Shown piece after piece: positions 1 to 11,236 of a stretch of DNA of 64,000 bases. The DNA comes from Phoenix dactylifera (lineage: Eukaryota > Streptophyta > Magnoliopsida > Arecales > Arecaceae): assembly GCF_009389715.1 (NCBI RefSeq), contig NC_052399.1:14759646-14823645 (forward strand), in the 5' to 3' direction. Each line of letters starts with the position of its first letter. Positions within the stretch are counted from its first letter, which is position 1. A program made the position numbers and the translations under genes. The notes below the pieces were generated by a model that was not told the origin of the DNA, searched no databases, and worked only from the letters and a program-made list of their open reading frames with translations.

Positions 1-3000
1 TTGTTCATCGGAAAAGGAGTCATGAAGTGGTGAAATGTTATGAGGAGGTTCGAGAATGATCCTAGACAAATGGTCTGCTACAACGTTTGTGGTGCCTTTC
101 TTATCACGAATTTCTAGATTGAATTCCTGTAACAATAGGATCCATCGAATTAGGCGAGGCTTGGTGTCTTTCTTTGAAAGGAGGTACCGGAGAGCAGAAT
201 GATCAGTGAACACAATAACCTTGGACCCTAAGAGATAGGACCGAAACTTATCCAGGGCAAATACTACAGCTAGTAATTCTTTCTCAGTAGTGGTATAATT
301 CAATTGTGCATCTGAGAGTGTTTTACTAGCGTAGTAGATGACGTGAGGTAGCTTTTCTATTCGTTGTCCTAAAACTGCCCCAATGGCATAGTCAGAAGCA
401 TCACACATAAGTTCGAATGGAAGGGTCCAATTGGGAGGTTGTATGATGGGTGCTGTAGACAACTTAGATCGGAGTTTTTCAAAGGCCTCTTTACATGCTT
501 CATCAAAAACAAAGGGTGTATCCTTGGCAAGGAGATTGCACAAGGGCCTCGAGATTTTGCTAAAGTCTTTAATGAAGCGACGGTAAAATCCAGCATGGCC
601 AAGAAAAGAACGAATTTGTTTCACAGATTTGGGTGGAGGAAGATTAGAAATTAGATCAACTTTAGCTTTATCCACTTCAATCCCTCTTTTGGACACAATG
701 TGTCCCAAAACTATTCCCTCTTGGACCATAAAATGGCTCTTTTCCCAACTTAGCACTAGATTGGTTTCCTTACATCTTTTCAGGACTAGGGCTAAATTAC
801 TAAGACAATCATCGAATGAGGGGCCAAAAACTGAAAAATCATCCATGAATACTTCCAGAAATTTTTCTACCATGTCGGAAAAAATTGCCATCATGCATCG
901 TTGAAATGTCGCAGGTGCATTGCATAGTCCAAATGGCATTCTTCTATATGCAAATGTTCCGAATGGACATGTGAAAGTGGTTTTCTCTTGATCATCAGGA
1001 TACACGGCCACTTGGTTATATCCAGAATAACCATCTAAGAAACAGTAGAAACCCTGACCGGCTAATCTTTCCAATATTTGGTCAATAAAGGGTAAAGGAA
1101 AATGGTCCTTCCTAGTCATGGAGTTTAACTTCCTATAGTCGATGCAAACACGCCAGCTAGTGGTCGTGCGTGTAGGCATTAATTCTCCTTCTGCATTTTC
1201 AACCACAGTAATGCCCGACTTCTTTGGTACTACTTGAGTCGGGCTCACCCAGTTGCTATCAGAGATAGGATAAATGATTCCAGCATCTAGCAACTTTACT
1301 ACTTCTTTCTTGACCACCTCTTTCATGTTAGGGTTAAGTCTCCTTTGCATTTCACGGGTTGGTTTTGCATTTTCTTCTAGGTGAATGCGATGCATGCAAA
1401 TAGATGGGTCAATCCCCTTTAGATCAGTTACAGACCATCCAATTGCATGTTTGTGTTCTCCGAGTACACTCAAAAGTTGACTCTCCTGTTTGTCAGATAG
1501 GTTAGCTGCGATGATTACAGGTAGGGTATCTTCGGGTCCCAGAAAAGCATACTTAAGGGTTACCGGAAGTGGCTTTAACTCGAGTTTGGGAGGGGACTCG
1601 ATGGAGGGGCACTGTAGTGTACTAGAAAGAGTAGGAAGAGGTTCATATCGGGCATGCCAGAGATGAGAATTTGTGAGAGACGGATTGTCAAGTAGGACAT
1701 TGACTTCTTTTATGGCATTGTTTAAATCAAGATTATCAATGTCAAAATGGGCTAGACATGCTTCCAGAGGGTCATCTGCCAGAATATAGGGAAGGGCTTC
1801 TTCTACAAGATCGTCCATTCTGTCTATTAGAAAACACTCATTTTCCCTTGCAGGTTGATCGGAGGCGTGGCATACATTCAGTTTGACTTTCATGTTCCCA
1901 AAGGATATATCCATCACCCCCGTTCTACAGTTAATACATGCATTGGCTGTAGCTAGAAAGGGACGACCAAGAATCATGGGGATCTGTTTCTTGAGATTGG
2001 GCACAGGTTCCATATCAAGGACGATGAAATCGACTGGGAAATAAAATTTGTCAACCTTGACTAAGACATCTTCAATTGTTCCTCGTGGTATTTTAACAGA
2101 TCGATCAGCCAATTGTAGGGACACCGAGGTAGGCTTTAATTCACCTAATCCGAATTTTTCGTAGACTGAATAAGGAAGAAGGTTAACACTCGCCCCTAGA
2201 TCTAATAATGCTCGATCAATAGGATTGTCTCCCACCACACAAGAGATGGTAGAGGCACCAGGATCTTTGAACTTAGGAGGGGTTTTGTGCTGAAGGATGG
2301 AGCTCACTTGTTCAGTCAGGAAGACCTTTTTAGGCACATGTGTCCTAGATTTTCGTTTCTGTGTACAAAGGTCTTTAAGAAATTTGGCATAAGATGGAAC
2401 TTGTTTTATAGCATCAAGGAGAGGGAGGTTGATTTTGACTTGTTTGAATACCTCCATTATTTCTTCCAACGAAGTTCCTTTCTTGCCAAAGGCAGAAGGT
2501 GTATTCAGACACTGGGGGAAAGGAGCTTTCAGTGTAAACGGTGTGGTTGATACTGGACTAGATGGCGACACAGACGAGTTTGCGTTCTCTTTAGGCACAG
2601 TCATATTCTTATCTTCATTTTCTTTATGTTCTTTTTCTCCAACCTTATTATCTACAATGCGTCCGCTTCTTAAGGTGGTCATGGCATTGGCTTGTTCATG
2701 GGGAACATCATTCGGTTGAGTCTCTTGAGCCATGTATTGCCCTCTCGGGTTACTCACTGGTTGGCTTGGAAGCTTGCCTTCCTCTCTTTTATTTAGTGCA
2801 CTCGCTAACTGCCCTAGCTGGGTTTCTAATTTAGCAATAGACTGGGTATGGGAGTGCAATAATTGTGAATTGGCTTCGAGTCCTTGAAGAGCAGTTAAAA
2901 CCTTTTGCTCAAAAGCCATATCTCTTTGGGGTGCTGGAGGAGGGACATGTTGAAATTGTGAATAGTGAGTAGGAGGGCGGTTTGGGTGAACATTCTGGAA

Positions 3001-4152
3001 TGGTTGAAAGTTTTGAGCATAAGGTTGGGAAGTATTGGAAGTCTGCTGCTTCCAAGAGAAGTTTGGATGGTTGCGCCACCCCGGGTTATAAGTGTTAGAA
3101 TACGGATCATTACCTGGTCGGGACTGTGCTTGGGCAGCATTCACTTGTTCTTGCACAAATTCAGGGAATTGTGCTGCCGAAGGGCACTCAAAGACAGTGT
3201 GAGATGGGCTAGAACAGAGAGTACATACTTGTGCTTGATGAAAGTTTGCAAGCTGTTCTCTAGACATTAGCTGGTCCAATTTTTGGGATAGTGCATCTAC
3301 TTTCTCGGATAGACCTATGGACTGGCTAACTTCATATATGGTCCCTTTTCTTTGAGAACTCGGGGGTGCTTGACGAGCGGAGGAGGCATGGTGGAGGGAA
3401 TTTTCATTAAGGTTCTCAAATAATTGCCATGCCTCATGTTCACTTTTAAGCATGAAAGTACCCCCACAAGAGGCATCAACCATTTGACGGTTTCGTTCAG
3501 ACAATCCATCATAAAAACATTGCACTAATTGCCATTTGGGTATTTGATGATGCGGGCATTTTCGGAGTAGATCTCTAAATTTTTCCCAAGTTTCATGAAA
3601 TTCTTCCCCATCAGATTGGGAGAAGCTCGTGATAGCACGCCTAAATTGGTTTGTTCTTCCTATGGGAAAATATTTCTTTAGAAATTCATGTTGCATTTGA
3701 GCCCATGAAAGAATTGAATTGGCTTCTAATGAGTGGAGCCATTGTTTAGCTCTATCCTTAAGGGAAAAAGGAAACAGCCTAAGTTTCAGAGCATCATCAG
3801 TGAAGTTCTGAATTTTGACAGTAGTGCAGATCTCAAGGAACTCATCCAAATGTTTATATGGGTCTTCATTGTTAAGTCCATAAAAAGAGGGAAGCATTTG
3901 GATGACACTAGACTTAATTTCAAAATGTGCAGCAGCGGTGGTATCAGGTAGTCGAATACAAAATGGAGAGGTATAAATAGAAGGAGTGAAGTACTCCTTT
4001 AACAGTTTGGGTTGCTCTTCAGCCATCTTGATAGGTGAAGCTGATCCTATAGTTCTATAGGTACGGATTTCGGCTCGAAGGGTCCTAATAGAACGCTCTA
4101 TTTCAGGGTCAAAAGGTACTAATTCAGGAGATTTGGAACGACACCCTAGCAT
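1..4152 (-). CDS. Gag-Pol polyprotein, partial (gag, protease, RT, RNase H)
   Basis: A single open frame of 1384 codons with no stop; the 3' end is beyond position 1. The start is the ATG at 4152, just after an in-frame TAG at 4156-4158; a second ATG at 4026 is also possible. Domains in order: gag capsid-like region (about 4000-3300); a CX2CX4HX4C zinc knuckle (3225-3184); an aspartic protease with the D-L-G-A-S active-site motif (D codon at 2202-2200); reverse transcriptase with F-M-D-D catalytic motif (849-838) preceded by the FLDGYSGYNQ block near 1050; and RNase H with C-D-A-S-D (about 380) and F-T-D-H-S (about 200). Family knowledge: the polyprotein packages and reverse transcribes the element RNA in cytoplasmic particles. 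I checked the frame at several points (4026, 2202, 1050, 27) and all agree. No frameshift separates gag from pol. Confidence 0.93.
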   Translation of the reverse strand, partial: MLGCRSKSPELVPFDPEIERSIRTLRAEIRTYRTIGSASPIKMAEEQPKLLKEYFTPSIYTSPFCIRLPDTTAAAHFEIKSSVIQMLPSFYGLNNEDPYKHLDEFLEICTTVKIQNFTDDALKLRLFPFSLKDRAKQWLHSLEANSILSWAQMQHEFLKKYFPIGRTNQFRRAITSFSQSDGEEFHETWEKFRDLLRKCPHHQIPKWQLVQCFYDGLSERNRQMVDASCGGTFMLKSEHEAWQLFENLNENSLHHASSARQAPPSSQRKGTIYEVSQSIGLSEKVDALSQKLDQLMSREQLANFHQAQVCTLCSSPSHTVFECPSAAQFPEFVQEQVNAAQAQSRPGNDPYSNTYNPGWRNHPNFSWKQQTSNTSQPYAQNFQPFQNVHPNRPPTHYSQFQHVPPPAPQRDMAFEQKVLTALQGLEANSQLLHSHTQSIAKLETQLGQLASALNKREEGKLPSQPVSNPRGQYMAQETQPNDVPHEQANAMTTLRSGRIVDNKVGEKEHKENEDKNMTVPKENANSSVSPSSPVSTTPFTLKAPFPQCLNTPSAFGKKGTSLEEIMEVFKQVKINLPLLDAIKQVPSYAKFLKDLCTQKRKSRTHVPKKVFLTEQVSSILQHKTPPKFKDPGASTISCVVGDNPIDRALLDLGASVNLLPYSVYEKFGLGELKPTSVSLQLADRSVKIPRGTIEDVLVKVDKFYFPVDFIVLDMEPVPNLKKQIPMILGRPFLATANACINCRTGVMDISFGNMKVKLNVCHASDQPARENECFLIDRMDDLVEEALPYILADDPLEACLAHFDIDNLDLNNAIKEVNVLLDNPSLTNSHLWHARYEPLPTLSSTLQCPSIESPPKLELKPLPVTLKYAFLGPEDTLPVIIAANLSDKQESQLLSVLGEHKHAIGWSVTDLKGIDPSICMHRIHLEENAKPTREMQRRLNPNMKEVVKKEVVKLLDAGIIYPISDSNWVSPTQVVPKKSGITVVENAEGELMPTRTTTSWRVCIDYRKLNSMTRKDHFPLPFIDQILERLAGQGFYCFLDGYSGYNQVAVYPDDQEKTTFTCPFGTFAYRRMPFGLCNAPATFQRCMMAIFSDMVEKFLEVFMDDFSVFGPSFDDCLSNLALVLKRCKETNLVLSWEKSHFMVQEGIVLGHIVSKRGIEVDKAKVDLISNLPPPKSVKQIRSFLGHAGFYRRFIKDFSKISRPLCNLLAKDTPFVFDEACKEAFEKLRSKLSTAPIIQPPNWTLPFELMCDASDYAIGAVLGQRIEKLPHVIYYASKTLSDAQLNYTTTEKELLAVVFALDKFRSYLLGSKVIVFTDHSALRYLLSKKDTKPRLIRWILLLQEFNLEIRDKKGTTNVVADHLSRIILEPPHNISPLHDSFSDEQ

Positions 4153-4992
4153 ACACTAAGACTCATCTGATTAGTCAAATACAATCAAGCATGCACTAAA
4201 AAGAAAAATACATCAATTCCTTAAGTTCTCCCTAAAATCACTAGACAGCTCCTAACTGGTTTGAAGAGGGCACCTAAGCCTCCAATCCGGTCTAATGACT
4301 GAGCTGACCAGGTAAGCTCCCAGGTAAGTGGGGGGGTCACGATGCTTTGCAAAGGTCCCACTTAAAAACCACTTGCCTCGAACAGATGAACTGTCTCCCT
4401 TAAAGGGACAAAGCTTGCCTAGACATCAACTGAGCCACAGAGCGAAATTGGTGCAACTTTCGGTGATCTTCGTCCTATTGAGCTCGAATGTCCCTAGGGG
4501 CCAACGTCTACTTGATTTTAATTAAGGTGAAAGCTATGTGGGAATTGATTTACCTAGTTTGGGCAAGAATCTGGTGATGAAATCCAGTTCTTATCTTGTT
4601 GGGGTGATTGCCCTTACTATGTGCAAATTAATTGGTGGATGTGTACAAGCATGCATTCACACTTTTGCTGAATTTAAAATCAAACAATCACCACACAAGG
4701 AAATTTAAATAAGAAAGGTTTAGATGTTACCAAAGGGAATTTTCCAGCAATTTTTTTTATTTTCAAAGCAAACCTCTACAGCCTCCCTTTTCCAGCAGTT
4801 CTCTTTTTGATTGTCCCAGAAGCTCTCTTTGATTCCTGATCAAATAAAACCAAAATAAAATCAAGAATTAGTAAAAAAGAAGGAAGGGGATAATTAAAGT
4901 AAAAAAATAGAAAAATATTTTTATTTTATTTTAGATATATATTTTTTTGAAAGTTTTTTTTTTTATGAAAAGAAAAACAACTATGCTACCAA
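4153..4992 (-). other. Retrotransposon untranslated leader
   Basis: About 840 bases between the primer site and the gag start. There is no long frame on either strand; the part near 4900-4990 is A/T-rich. This is the expected place for the packaging signal, but no specific structure can be shown. Confidence 0.6.
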
Positions 4993-5010
4993 TCCCCGGC
5001 AACGGCGCCA
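4993..5010 (-). other. Primer-binding site, tRNA-Asp type
   Basis: The 18 bases match, on the minus strand, the complement of the 3' end of plant tRNA-Asp (minus-strand TGGCGCCGTTGCCGGGGA). It lies five bases internal to the LTR end at 5016, as expected for priming of minus-strand DNA synthesis. Confidence 0.9.
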
Positions 5011-5854
5011 AAAATTGATAGTCAACTTTAAAGACCACGCAATAGCACGTATCTGGTAGGATAGTGATTACGGGTATCGATCCACAGGGATTGGGGTACA
5101 GCTGTTTTTCTTTTTTTTAAAAAAATAAAATATTTAAAAAGGAAGAGTTGGTGAAGAAAATTAAACTAAGGAATTTTAATAAAGCAAAATGCTATTAAAA
5201 AGATATCAGTTTGGGAGAACCTAGGGCAAGGAATTCACCACTAACATCGGAACAAGGGTTATTTATATTTCAATTTATTCTTGGATAAACATGCACATTG
5301 GCTACAAGCCTAATAAGCATTTGAATAAAAATTCACAAAAGTAATTTGGGCATAATCCATCTTCGGTTGGCATGAAATGTCTACCCTAATCTAAGGTGGT
5401 AGCACATTGCATCTTCCCTAAGCATGGACTATCTTATATTTACTTAGTGATCATGAAGAACAGTTGTATAAACATCATATTTAAAATCACAGAAATTAAA
5501 TATGAGATGAAATAAAATATTCATTAAAAGCAGAATAAAGTTTATACAACTCCAAGAATAGAAATTAAAAATATAAAAACCCTTGGCCCTTTGTTAGGGC
5601 TACATCCAGCCCTAGTGAAGAAATCAGCCTTCCATGAAGTTGTGGGCGGCAGCAGCAGCACAGCAGCGGGCTCCCGTCTCTTCCTTCATGATCAGCTCCC
5701 TTTCTTTCTCCCTCAGCACTTCAATCTTATATTTTTATATACATGGGAAGTTATTCCTAAAATAGCCAAATTACTCTCTCCCTTTACTTTTTCTTTCTTC
5801 CCGTGGGATTGGCCTGTGAGAGAGATGATATCCTCCGAAAGAGAAGAACTCTTC

Positions 5855-5862
5855 TTTATATA
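5855..5862 (-). promoter_or_regulatory. Putative LTR TATA box
   Basis: TATATAAA on the minus strand inside the LTR, about 1.6 kb from its 5' end, oriented to transcribe the element. If used, transcription would start near 5830, leaving an R/U5 part of about 0.8 kb. Confidence 0.5.
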
Positions 5863-7429
5863 GGCTCTCCCTCCTTCTCTCTTCTCGGTTGAGATGAGGA
5901 TGAATCACGCCAAAGTCGCAGGGGGTTGCTGAGAGGATCTCGGACGCGGCTGGCGACGTGGCTCTGTTCGGCTGGGAGCAGGAGACTCGGAGAGGATCAC
6001 GGGACGTGGTTGGGACGCGCTGAAGACGCGGGGATACAGGGGATTCGGGAGTTGGGGAAAAACTCGGAAGGTTGACGCTGGGTTCTTGCTAACGGAAGGA
6101 AGAAAACGGACTGAAGGAGCTGGGAAACAGGGGATTGTGTTCACGGTTGGGATAAAGATTGGATCCGCGGGAGATTCGGACGCGGAAGGAACTGGGAGCG
6201 TGGAGATTTGGTTCAATCCGGAAGTTAGAAGGGGCTGAGAACAAGCTCTGATCCGTTGAAGCAGGGGATAAGGGTGGCAGGTGGGTAGCTGAGAGCGGAA
6301 GAAGATCTCGGAGGAAGAGGATTACGGAAGAAGATGCTGCCGTTGGGAAGAAGATGATGAGACTGATTCGGAACAGGGGATCGGTTGGAATTGGTTTCGA
6401 AACAGGGGAATTTGATTTGCTGGCTGGGATGTTGTGGATGAAGAAGGGGTCTCAGGACGTTGGGAGGTTGGGTGGTCGTTCGAAGCGTACATCCCGGCTG
6501 GCAGGAAATCATGGGAGAGATAATCGGGAGCTGGGGAACCGTGGAGCTGGGAGATGAACCGCAGATGGGGAGTTGGGATCGATCCGAAAGAAATGGAGTA
6601 GATCTCGGACGCGGGATGAACTGGGACGGAAGGAGATGATGTTGCTGGATCCAAATGAAACGCACACGGGTGGAAGCGGTTTGGGATGCAGAAGCTTCGG
6701 AAAAGGAATTTGAATGGGATTGAAGCTGGGAGTTAGGTTGGCGATGAAGACGGGATGCAGGATACTCGGGAGAAGATGGGAGAGATGAAGCTTTGGAGAT
6801 GGGCGCTGGGACTTGGCTTCGGGTGAGGGGAATCCGGAAGCTGTTGGAAGGGATGAAGTCGGGTGAGATCCTGAGATGGCTGGTTGGGAACGGAACTGGG
6901 AGCTGACGAGAGGTGGATTACTTCGGAGAAGGAAAGAGATGGCTCTGTTTATTGGACACGGAAGATCTCATGCGGGATGCCCACGGATCACGGACGCAGT
7001 TGAATGTGAGTGGCTGAGGTGTGAAGTAGAGGATGTGAGGACGTTGCTTGGAATGGTGGGCTCTGCTTCACGCGCCGGGAAAGGAAGTTGAAGTTGGGGC
7101 CGACTCGGAAGGATGTGGAGTCGACTCCAATTAGTTGGGGTCGACTTGAGATGGCTGGAGTCCACTCCAATGAAGTTGGCTAGGAGGATGGGTCTATTTT
7201 GAGGTTAAAAACAAAGGAAGTTTGGGTATGCATGGAGAAAAAAAAATTGATGGGATGCAGTGGGTCCAGGCATCATCCAATTGAGTTTGATTCGACCTGC
7301 ATGCATTAGGCTTGATCAACAAATAATCAAATCAAACTTGAATAACCTTGGATAATTTATTAAAATGCAATTATGAAGGTAACACATTTTTTTTTTGGTT
7401 GAATTTACAAAATATGTGAATTAAAATAA

Positions 7430-7481
7430 TGATAAGTGCTATAAATAAGATATTAATTTATGTATTATTTAGCACTTATCA
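7430..7481. repeat. Terminal palindrome of the LTR
   Basis: TGATAAGTGCTA at 7430 is mirrored by TAGCACTTATCA ending at 7481, with a 28-base A/T-rich centre. The first 52 bases of the LTR can therefore fold into a hairpin. Confidence 0.8.
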
Positions 7482-8787
7482 TCATATTGTACATACCCAT
7501 AATATGTTTAAGCAAATAGTCAACCTAAGTTTTTGCTTCCCTCTTTGGATAGTCGTCTCTTTGTGCATGTGTGCTTGCCCACTCATGCATATTACTGTGT
7601 TCGATTTAGTTACTGCATGAAGCTTTAGCCAAGTGCCTTGATTTAACCCTATTATTCCACTTTGTATCTTAAGGAACACGTTTAAGGACAAGAAGATGGA
7701 GAGATGACCAAAAACAAAATACTAGTAAAGCTAACGGAGTTTTGAAGCTTTTCTAGTTATATTGCTCAATCCAAATCCATTTACAAGGAATGCAGCATAG
7801 ATGCTTTCAAAATCCTAGCTTAGTTTTTTTTTCCCGTACTCCTAAAAATTTTCTTTAGGTTTGTTATGCATGCTCAGTGGCAGGAATGTCATCACAGGAC
7901 TATTTTCTATTTTTTAGGATTCAAGTAAAACAAGAAAAGAGTGGTTCTGTAATGGAATGATAATTGCCTTTTGCTAAGTGTGAAAAATATGGCAACATTC
8001 TTCCGGAGTTGAGATCCATGAATAATCGAAAGAGGAATTAAATTATCTATGACGCTGGGATTGCTGATTTGAAAATTAATTAGAAAATTTCGAAAGAACT
8101 GACAAATTTAGGTTTTCTTGCATTCGTTGAGCAATGCTATTATCAACGACACGTGGCATGCTGCTATGAAGACAGACCACATAGGGTTCCTTTACTGTGC
8201 CTGTGGCCTGGGAGGGGACTGATAACAGCAGTGCTCCTATTGACTAGAGGCTCTATGCTGCTTTCTGTCCTTGTCCCCAATGATGTTGTTGCTTAAGGGA
8301 ACAATACTTTGTTCTTGCTGCTAAATCAATATTGAGTGGCCATTATTCTGCTTGAGTGAAGGGTTTGGTCTCCTGGTCAGGTATGAGGTATGCTTGAATA
8401 AAAGCCCTGCACTCAGATATGCCACTCATACTTCTAGTGATTGATGGCTCCATTATTGTCATAATATCATTTGCAACTCTTTCCTTGTGTGTTAGATATG
8501 ACTTTAGATAGGACTGCATGAATAAGATAATGAAAGAAACTAAACACATAACAATTAGTCAATGCAACAAGGAGTCAAAAAACAAACAAGTCAGTGTATT
8601 TGTATTTTTGTTTAACTCTTCGCATGTGTTACTATCAGTGGAATTGGATTTTATCATTGCTTTCTGAAGTTTTATGTGGGTTTCAAACTTGTATTTACTG
8701 GGTCCAATGCTTAGAAATTTTGTATGCATAGAATGTTTGGTTTGGAGTGTCTTCTAATTTTTAAATTGTATTGGTGTATCTTTTTAG
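7482..8787. other. Host DNA between retrotransposon and PDCD5 exon 2; no exon recognised
   Basis: AT-rich sequence with no convincing open frame. A first PDCD5 exon (start codon plus one or two codons) is expected upstream of 8788, but no start codon followed by a good donor and a plausible 5' UTR can be chosen here. The stretch is either intron 1 or the 5' flank. Confidence 0.5.
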
Positions 8788-11236
8788 GATGACCCAGAGC
8801 TAGCAACCATTAGGCAAAGAAGAATGCAGGAGTTAATGGCACAACATGGCATTGTAAGTCATCCCATTGTCGGTAACTAAAATCTATTAGAACATTTCAT
8901 TGTCCTCATACTTTTGATAATTTATGAGGTATCCTATTTTTGAATCAGGGAAATCAACAGAATGCAGATCAGCAGAAAGCACAGGAAGATGCCAAAAGGT
9001 ACAATTGTGTCCTTAATTCTGTTTGCTAATGGTCTCCAATGCTTAAAAGCTTGCAATTTACGCTATCACCTTAAGCAGTCTCATTTTTAGAGCTAAATGT
9101 GATTAAATTACTAATTTAGGGAAGCAGAGGAACGAAGGCAACTTATGCTTAGTCAGATTTTGTCTGCCCAAGCAAGAGAAAGACGTAAGTTGTTTAACCA
9201 GAAACATATTCTTTTTGGATGTGGTCATTTACTATTCAAGAAAAATTGCAATCTACTCAGTAATTATACTTTACATGTCCACTGAGCCCTACTTCTGTCA
9301 TTCTGGTATGATTTTTATTATTCTACTGGGTTATAAATTCTCATGCATTCACTGTGATGTTGGTGTGAAAAACAGTTGGTTCAGAAAATAATTCTTTCTG
9401 GTAAGAAAAATGGATTATGAATAATGCTATGATCACAACCCTTGTGACAGACAGCCCTCACAAATCACAATTTATCCCTTTTGGGATGAAGCATCACATT
9501 CCTGGTGGTCTTCCCCTGGCAAAGCACAATTCATTTACCGCCGAACTGTAGTTAGGATGGTACTACCTTTGTAGGCAAGGGGCAGAGTTCGATTCAGAAG
9601 GTCATCGACCTTCCTTTTGGAATCCTGTTCTCACTACTCCAGTTTCACAAGCATTAAGCTTTTTTCCTGGGGATAGGGGACCTGGGTTTTGGCCTAGATG
9701 GAGGGAGAGTACGGGTATAGGGTAGGGTTTGGAGTTAGAGCCCTTTTCTGTTCTTACAAAAAACGAACGAAAGAAAAAAAGCAACAAAATTCATGCAATC
9801 TTCAGTCCCTGGAGGGGGACTTGTGAGGGTAGTCATCATAGCATTGCACATTAAGTAACATCATGTATGCAGGGATGCATATTTAGTAGTACAATGTGGG
9901 TGTTGAGTATTAAAAAAATCAAATTAAGCGGCATATATTATGCTATTATAAAAGTTAATATAGATGCACTTTGTTTGCTATCTACTTATGTAATCTTTCA
10001 GTTGTGTATGAGTGACATCAGTTTGTAGGAGCTTAACCGCAGGATGATGATAAAGACCGTAGAGGAGGAAAAGAAAACAAATCCACATGCCTGAAAGCAT
10101 ATCGGAAATTTTGGATACCTACCAGCAATGGGTTTTAGGGAGAGAGAATGGACAGGATTAGGAAGACGATCCAAACCTGTAATCCCAAAATTTTTGAATA
10201 CCATCATCTCTTTATGGGGTGATTTCGGGTATTCTGAAAAATCTCAGGACTGTGGGACTGGATTGCCCCAATTCCTGACCAATTTTTCCTTAGTAAGTTC
10301 AACTCTTCTCAGCCCTAGGCACCATGTAAGGGAAATAATACCGATGGGACATTCGAGCTTCTAAATAGCTCATAACTGCTATTATTTATTTTGCTGCATT
10401 TCCATTGTGATGGTGTTGCAGGTCGGGAGGCTAAAGTCAATGTTATTGCTATTATGGATTGAGGTGCCTGAGGCAATGAAACCAAATCCAAATGGTCCAA
10501 TATGTACATACATGCTAATAAAAGATGTCTCCTGCTAAAAGAGATCTTTTCTTTGGTATGTCTTTTTTGGCCCCACAACCCATTTGTAGTAGATGTCGAA
10601 CCATACCATGAATGCTTTAGATGTTTCAATTTATCATCGCAGTGTATTCCGCAGCTTGATCTTCAGCTAACGATATTGTTTAAGCTTTTAGGATGATGAT
10701 GATGATGGTGGCGGTGATTTCATGTTAACAGTTGCTCGAATTGCTTTGGTTAAACCTGAAAAGGCAAGAGGTGTTGAGGATGTTCTCCTACGAGCTGCTC
10801 AAATGGGACAGATGACTGAAAAGGTAAAGGAAAACATAGGTATCATATCTAAGCGACTTGGAATGATACAATTCAAACTAAGCCTGCTGTTTTAATATTT
10901 ATTTATTACATTTGATACTGGAAAGACTCTGGGTTTTATGTCATCCATAGGTATCTGAAGAGAGGCTCATATCACTTCTGGAGCAGATCAACGTCCAAAC
11001 AAGCAAACAGACCAAAGTGACAGTGCGTACCTTGCCTTTCTTTTAACACATACATCTTACTTCTCAAGCCTTTTATCTGACCTTTCAGCGTTAATATGAA
11101 ATTTTCAGTTTAGATATATAACAAGCATCGGCAGCAAAATTCATCTATACCATACAAGTCATATTTATTGATTCTTAACTTTTCTTTGGTTCTTCAGATT
11201 CAGAGGCGTCGCAGTGTTCTTGAAGATGATGACTAA
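8788..11236 (+). CDS. PDCD5: PDCD5 (TFAR19) family protein, first exon missing
   Basis: Exons 8788-8853, 8949-8998, 9120-9184, 10732-10823, 10951-11022 and 11198-11236 join in frame to 127 codons plus a stop; all introns are GT-AG. The product begins DDPELATIRQRRMQEL, contains the LVKPEKARGVEDVLLRAAQM core and ends RRRSVLEDDD. PDCD5 proteins are about 128 residues, a helical bundle that in animals promotes apoptosis and binds the TRiC chaperonin; the plant homologue is little studied and probably nuclear/cytosolic. Only the start codon and one or two codons are lacking, normally carried by a tiny first exon. That exon is not visible downstream of the retrotransposon, so it may lie left of the element, outside the window. 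The donor at 11023 is GTGCGT, the others are close to consensus. The 3' UTR probably runs to about 11500. Confidence 0.93.
9423..9846. mobile_element. MITE-like insertion in PDCD5 intron (low confidence)
   Basis: AATGCTATGAT at 9423 is repeated inverted at 9836-9846, and both ends continue with a related ACCCT/CCCTCACAA stretch. The unit is about 424 bp in the 1.5-kb intron 9185-10731. Inside, GAGTTCGATTC near 9587 resembles an RNA polymerase III B box, so a tRNA-derived SINE contribution is possible. No clear target duplication is seen. Confidence 0.35.

Larger units (their letters stand above)
1..7481 (-). mobile_element. Athila-like Ty3/gypsy LTR retrotransposon, 5' part (truncated by window edge)
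   Basis: Reading on the minus strand, the element has in order a 5' LTR (7481-5016), a tRNA-Asp primer-binding site (5010-4993), an untranslated leader (4992-4153) and a gag-pol frame (4152 to the window edge). RNase H is reached at the edge, so integrase, any env-like part and the 3' LTR lie outside. Protein order gag-protease-RT-RNase H in one frame is seen directly. The tRNA-Asp primer and the gag style fit the Athila/Tat branch of plant gypsy elements; Athila is my choice and Tat is the alternative. The frame is fully open, so the copy is probably young. The first host bases after the LTR are at 7482; the target duplication cannot be checked because the far end is missing. Confidence 0.9.
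5016..7481 (-). repeat. 5' LTR of the Athila-like element
   Basis: On the plus strand it starts TGATA at 5016 and ends TATCA at 7481, giving TG...CA termini with a 5-bp inverted repeat; length 2466 bp. The end next to the primer site holds the block around 5040-5100 typical of plant gypsy LTR 3' ends. The middle (5900-7150) is G/A-rich on the plus strand with loose repeats of a GGGAGCTGGGA-like word and a GGAGTCGACTCC palindrome near 7117; the plus- and minus-strand short frames here show no protein homology I recognise. Confidence 0.82.

Noticed and set aside
6225-6665. Minus-strand frame of 146 codons in the LTR
   Set aside because: Pro/Ser-rich product of purine-biased LTR sequence, overlapped by another frame; no homology.
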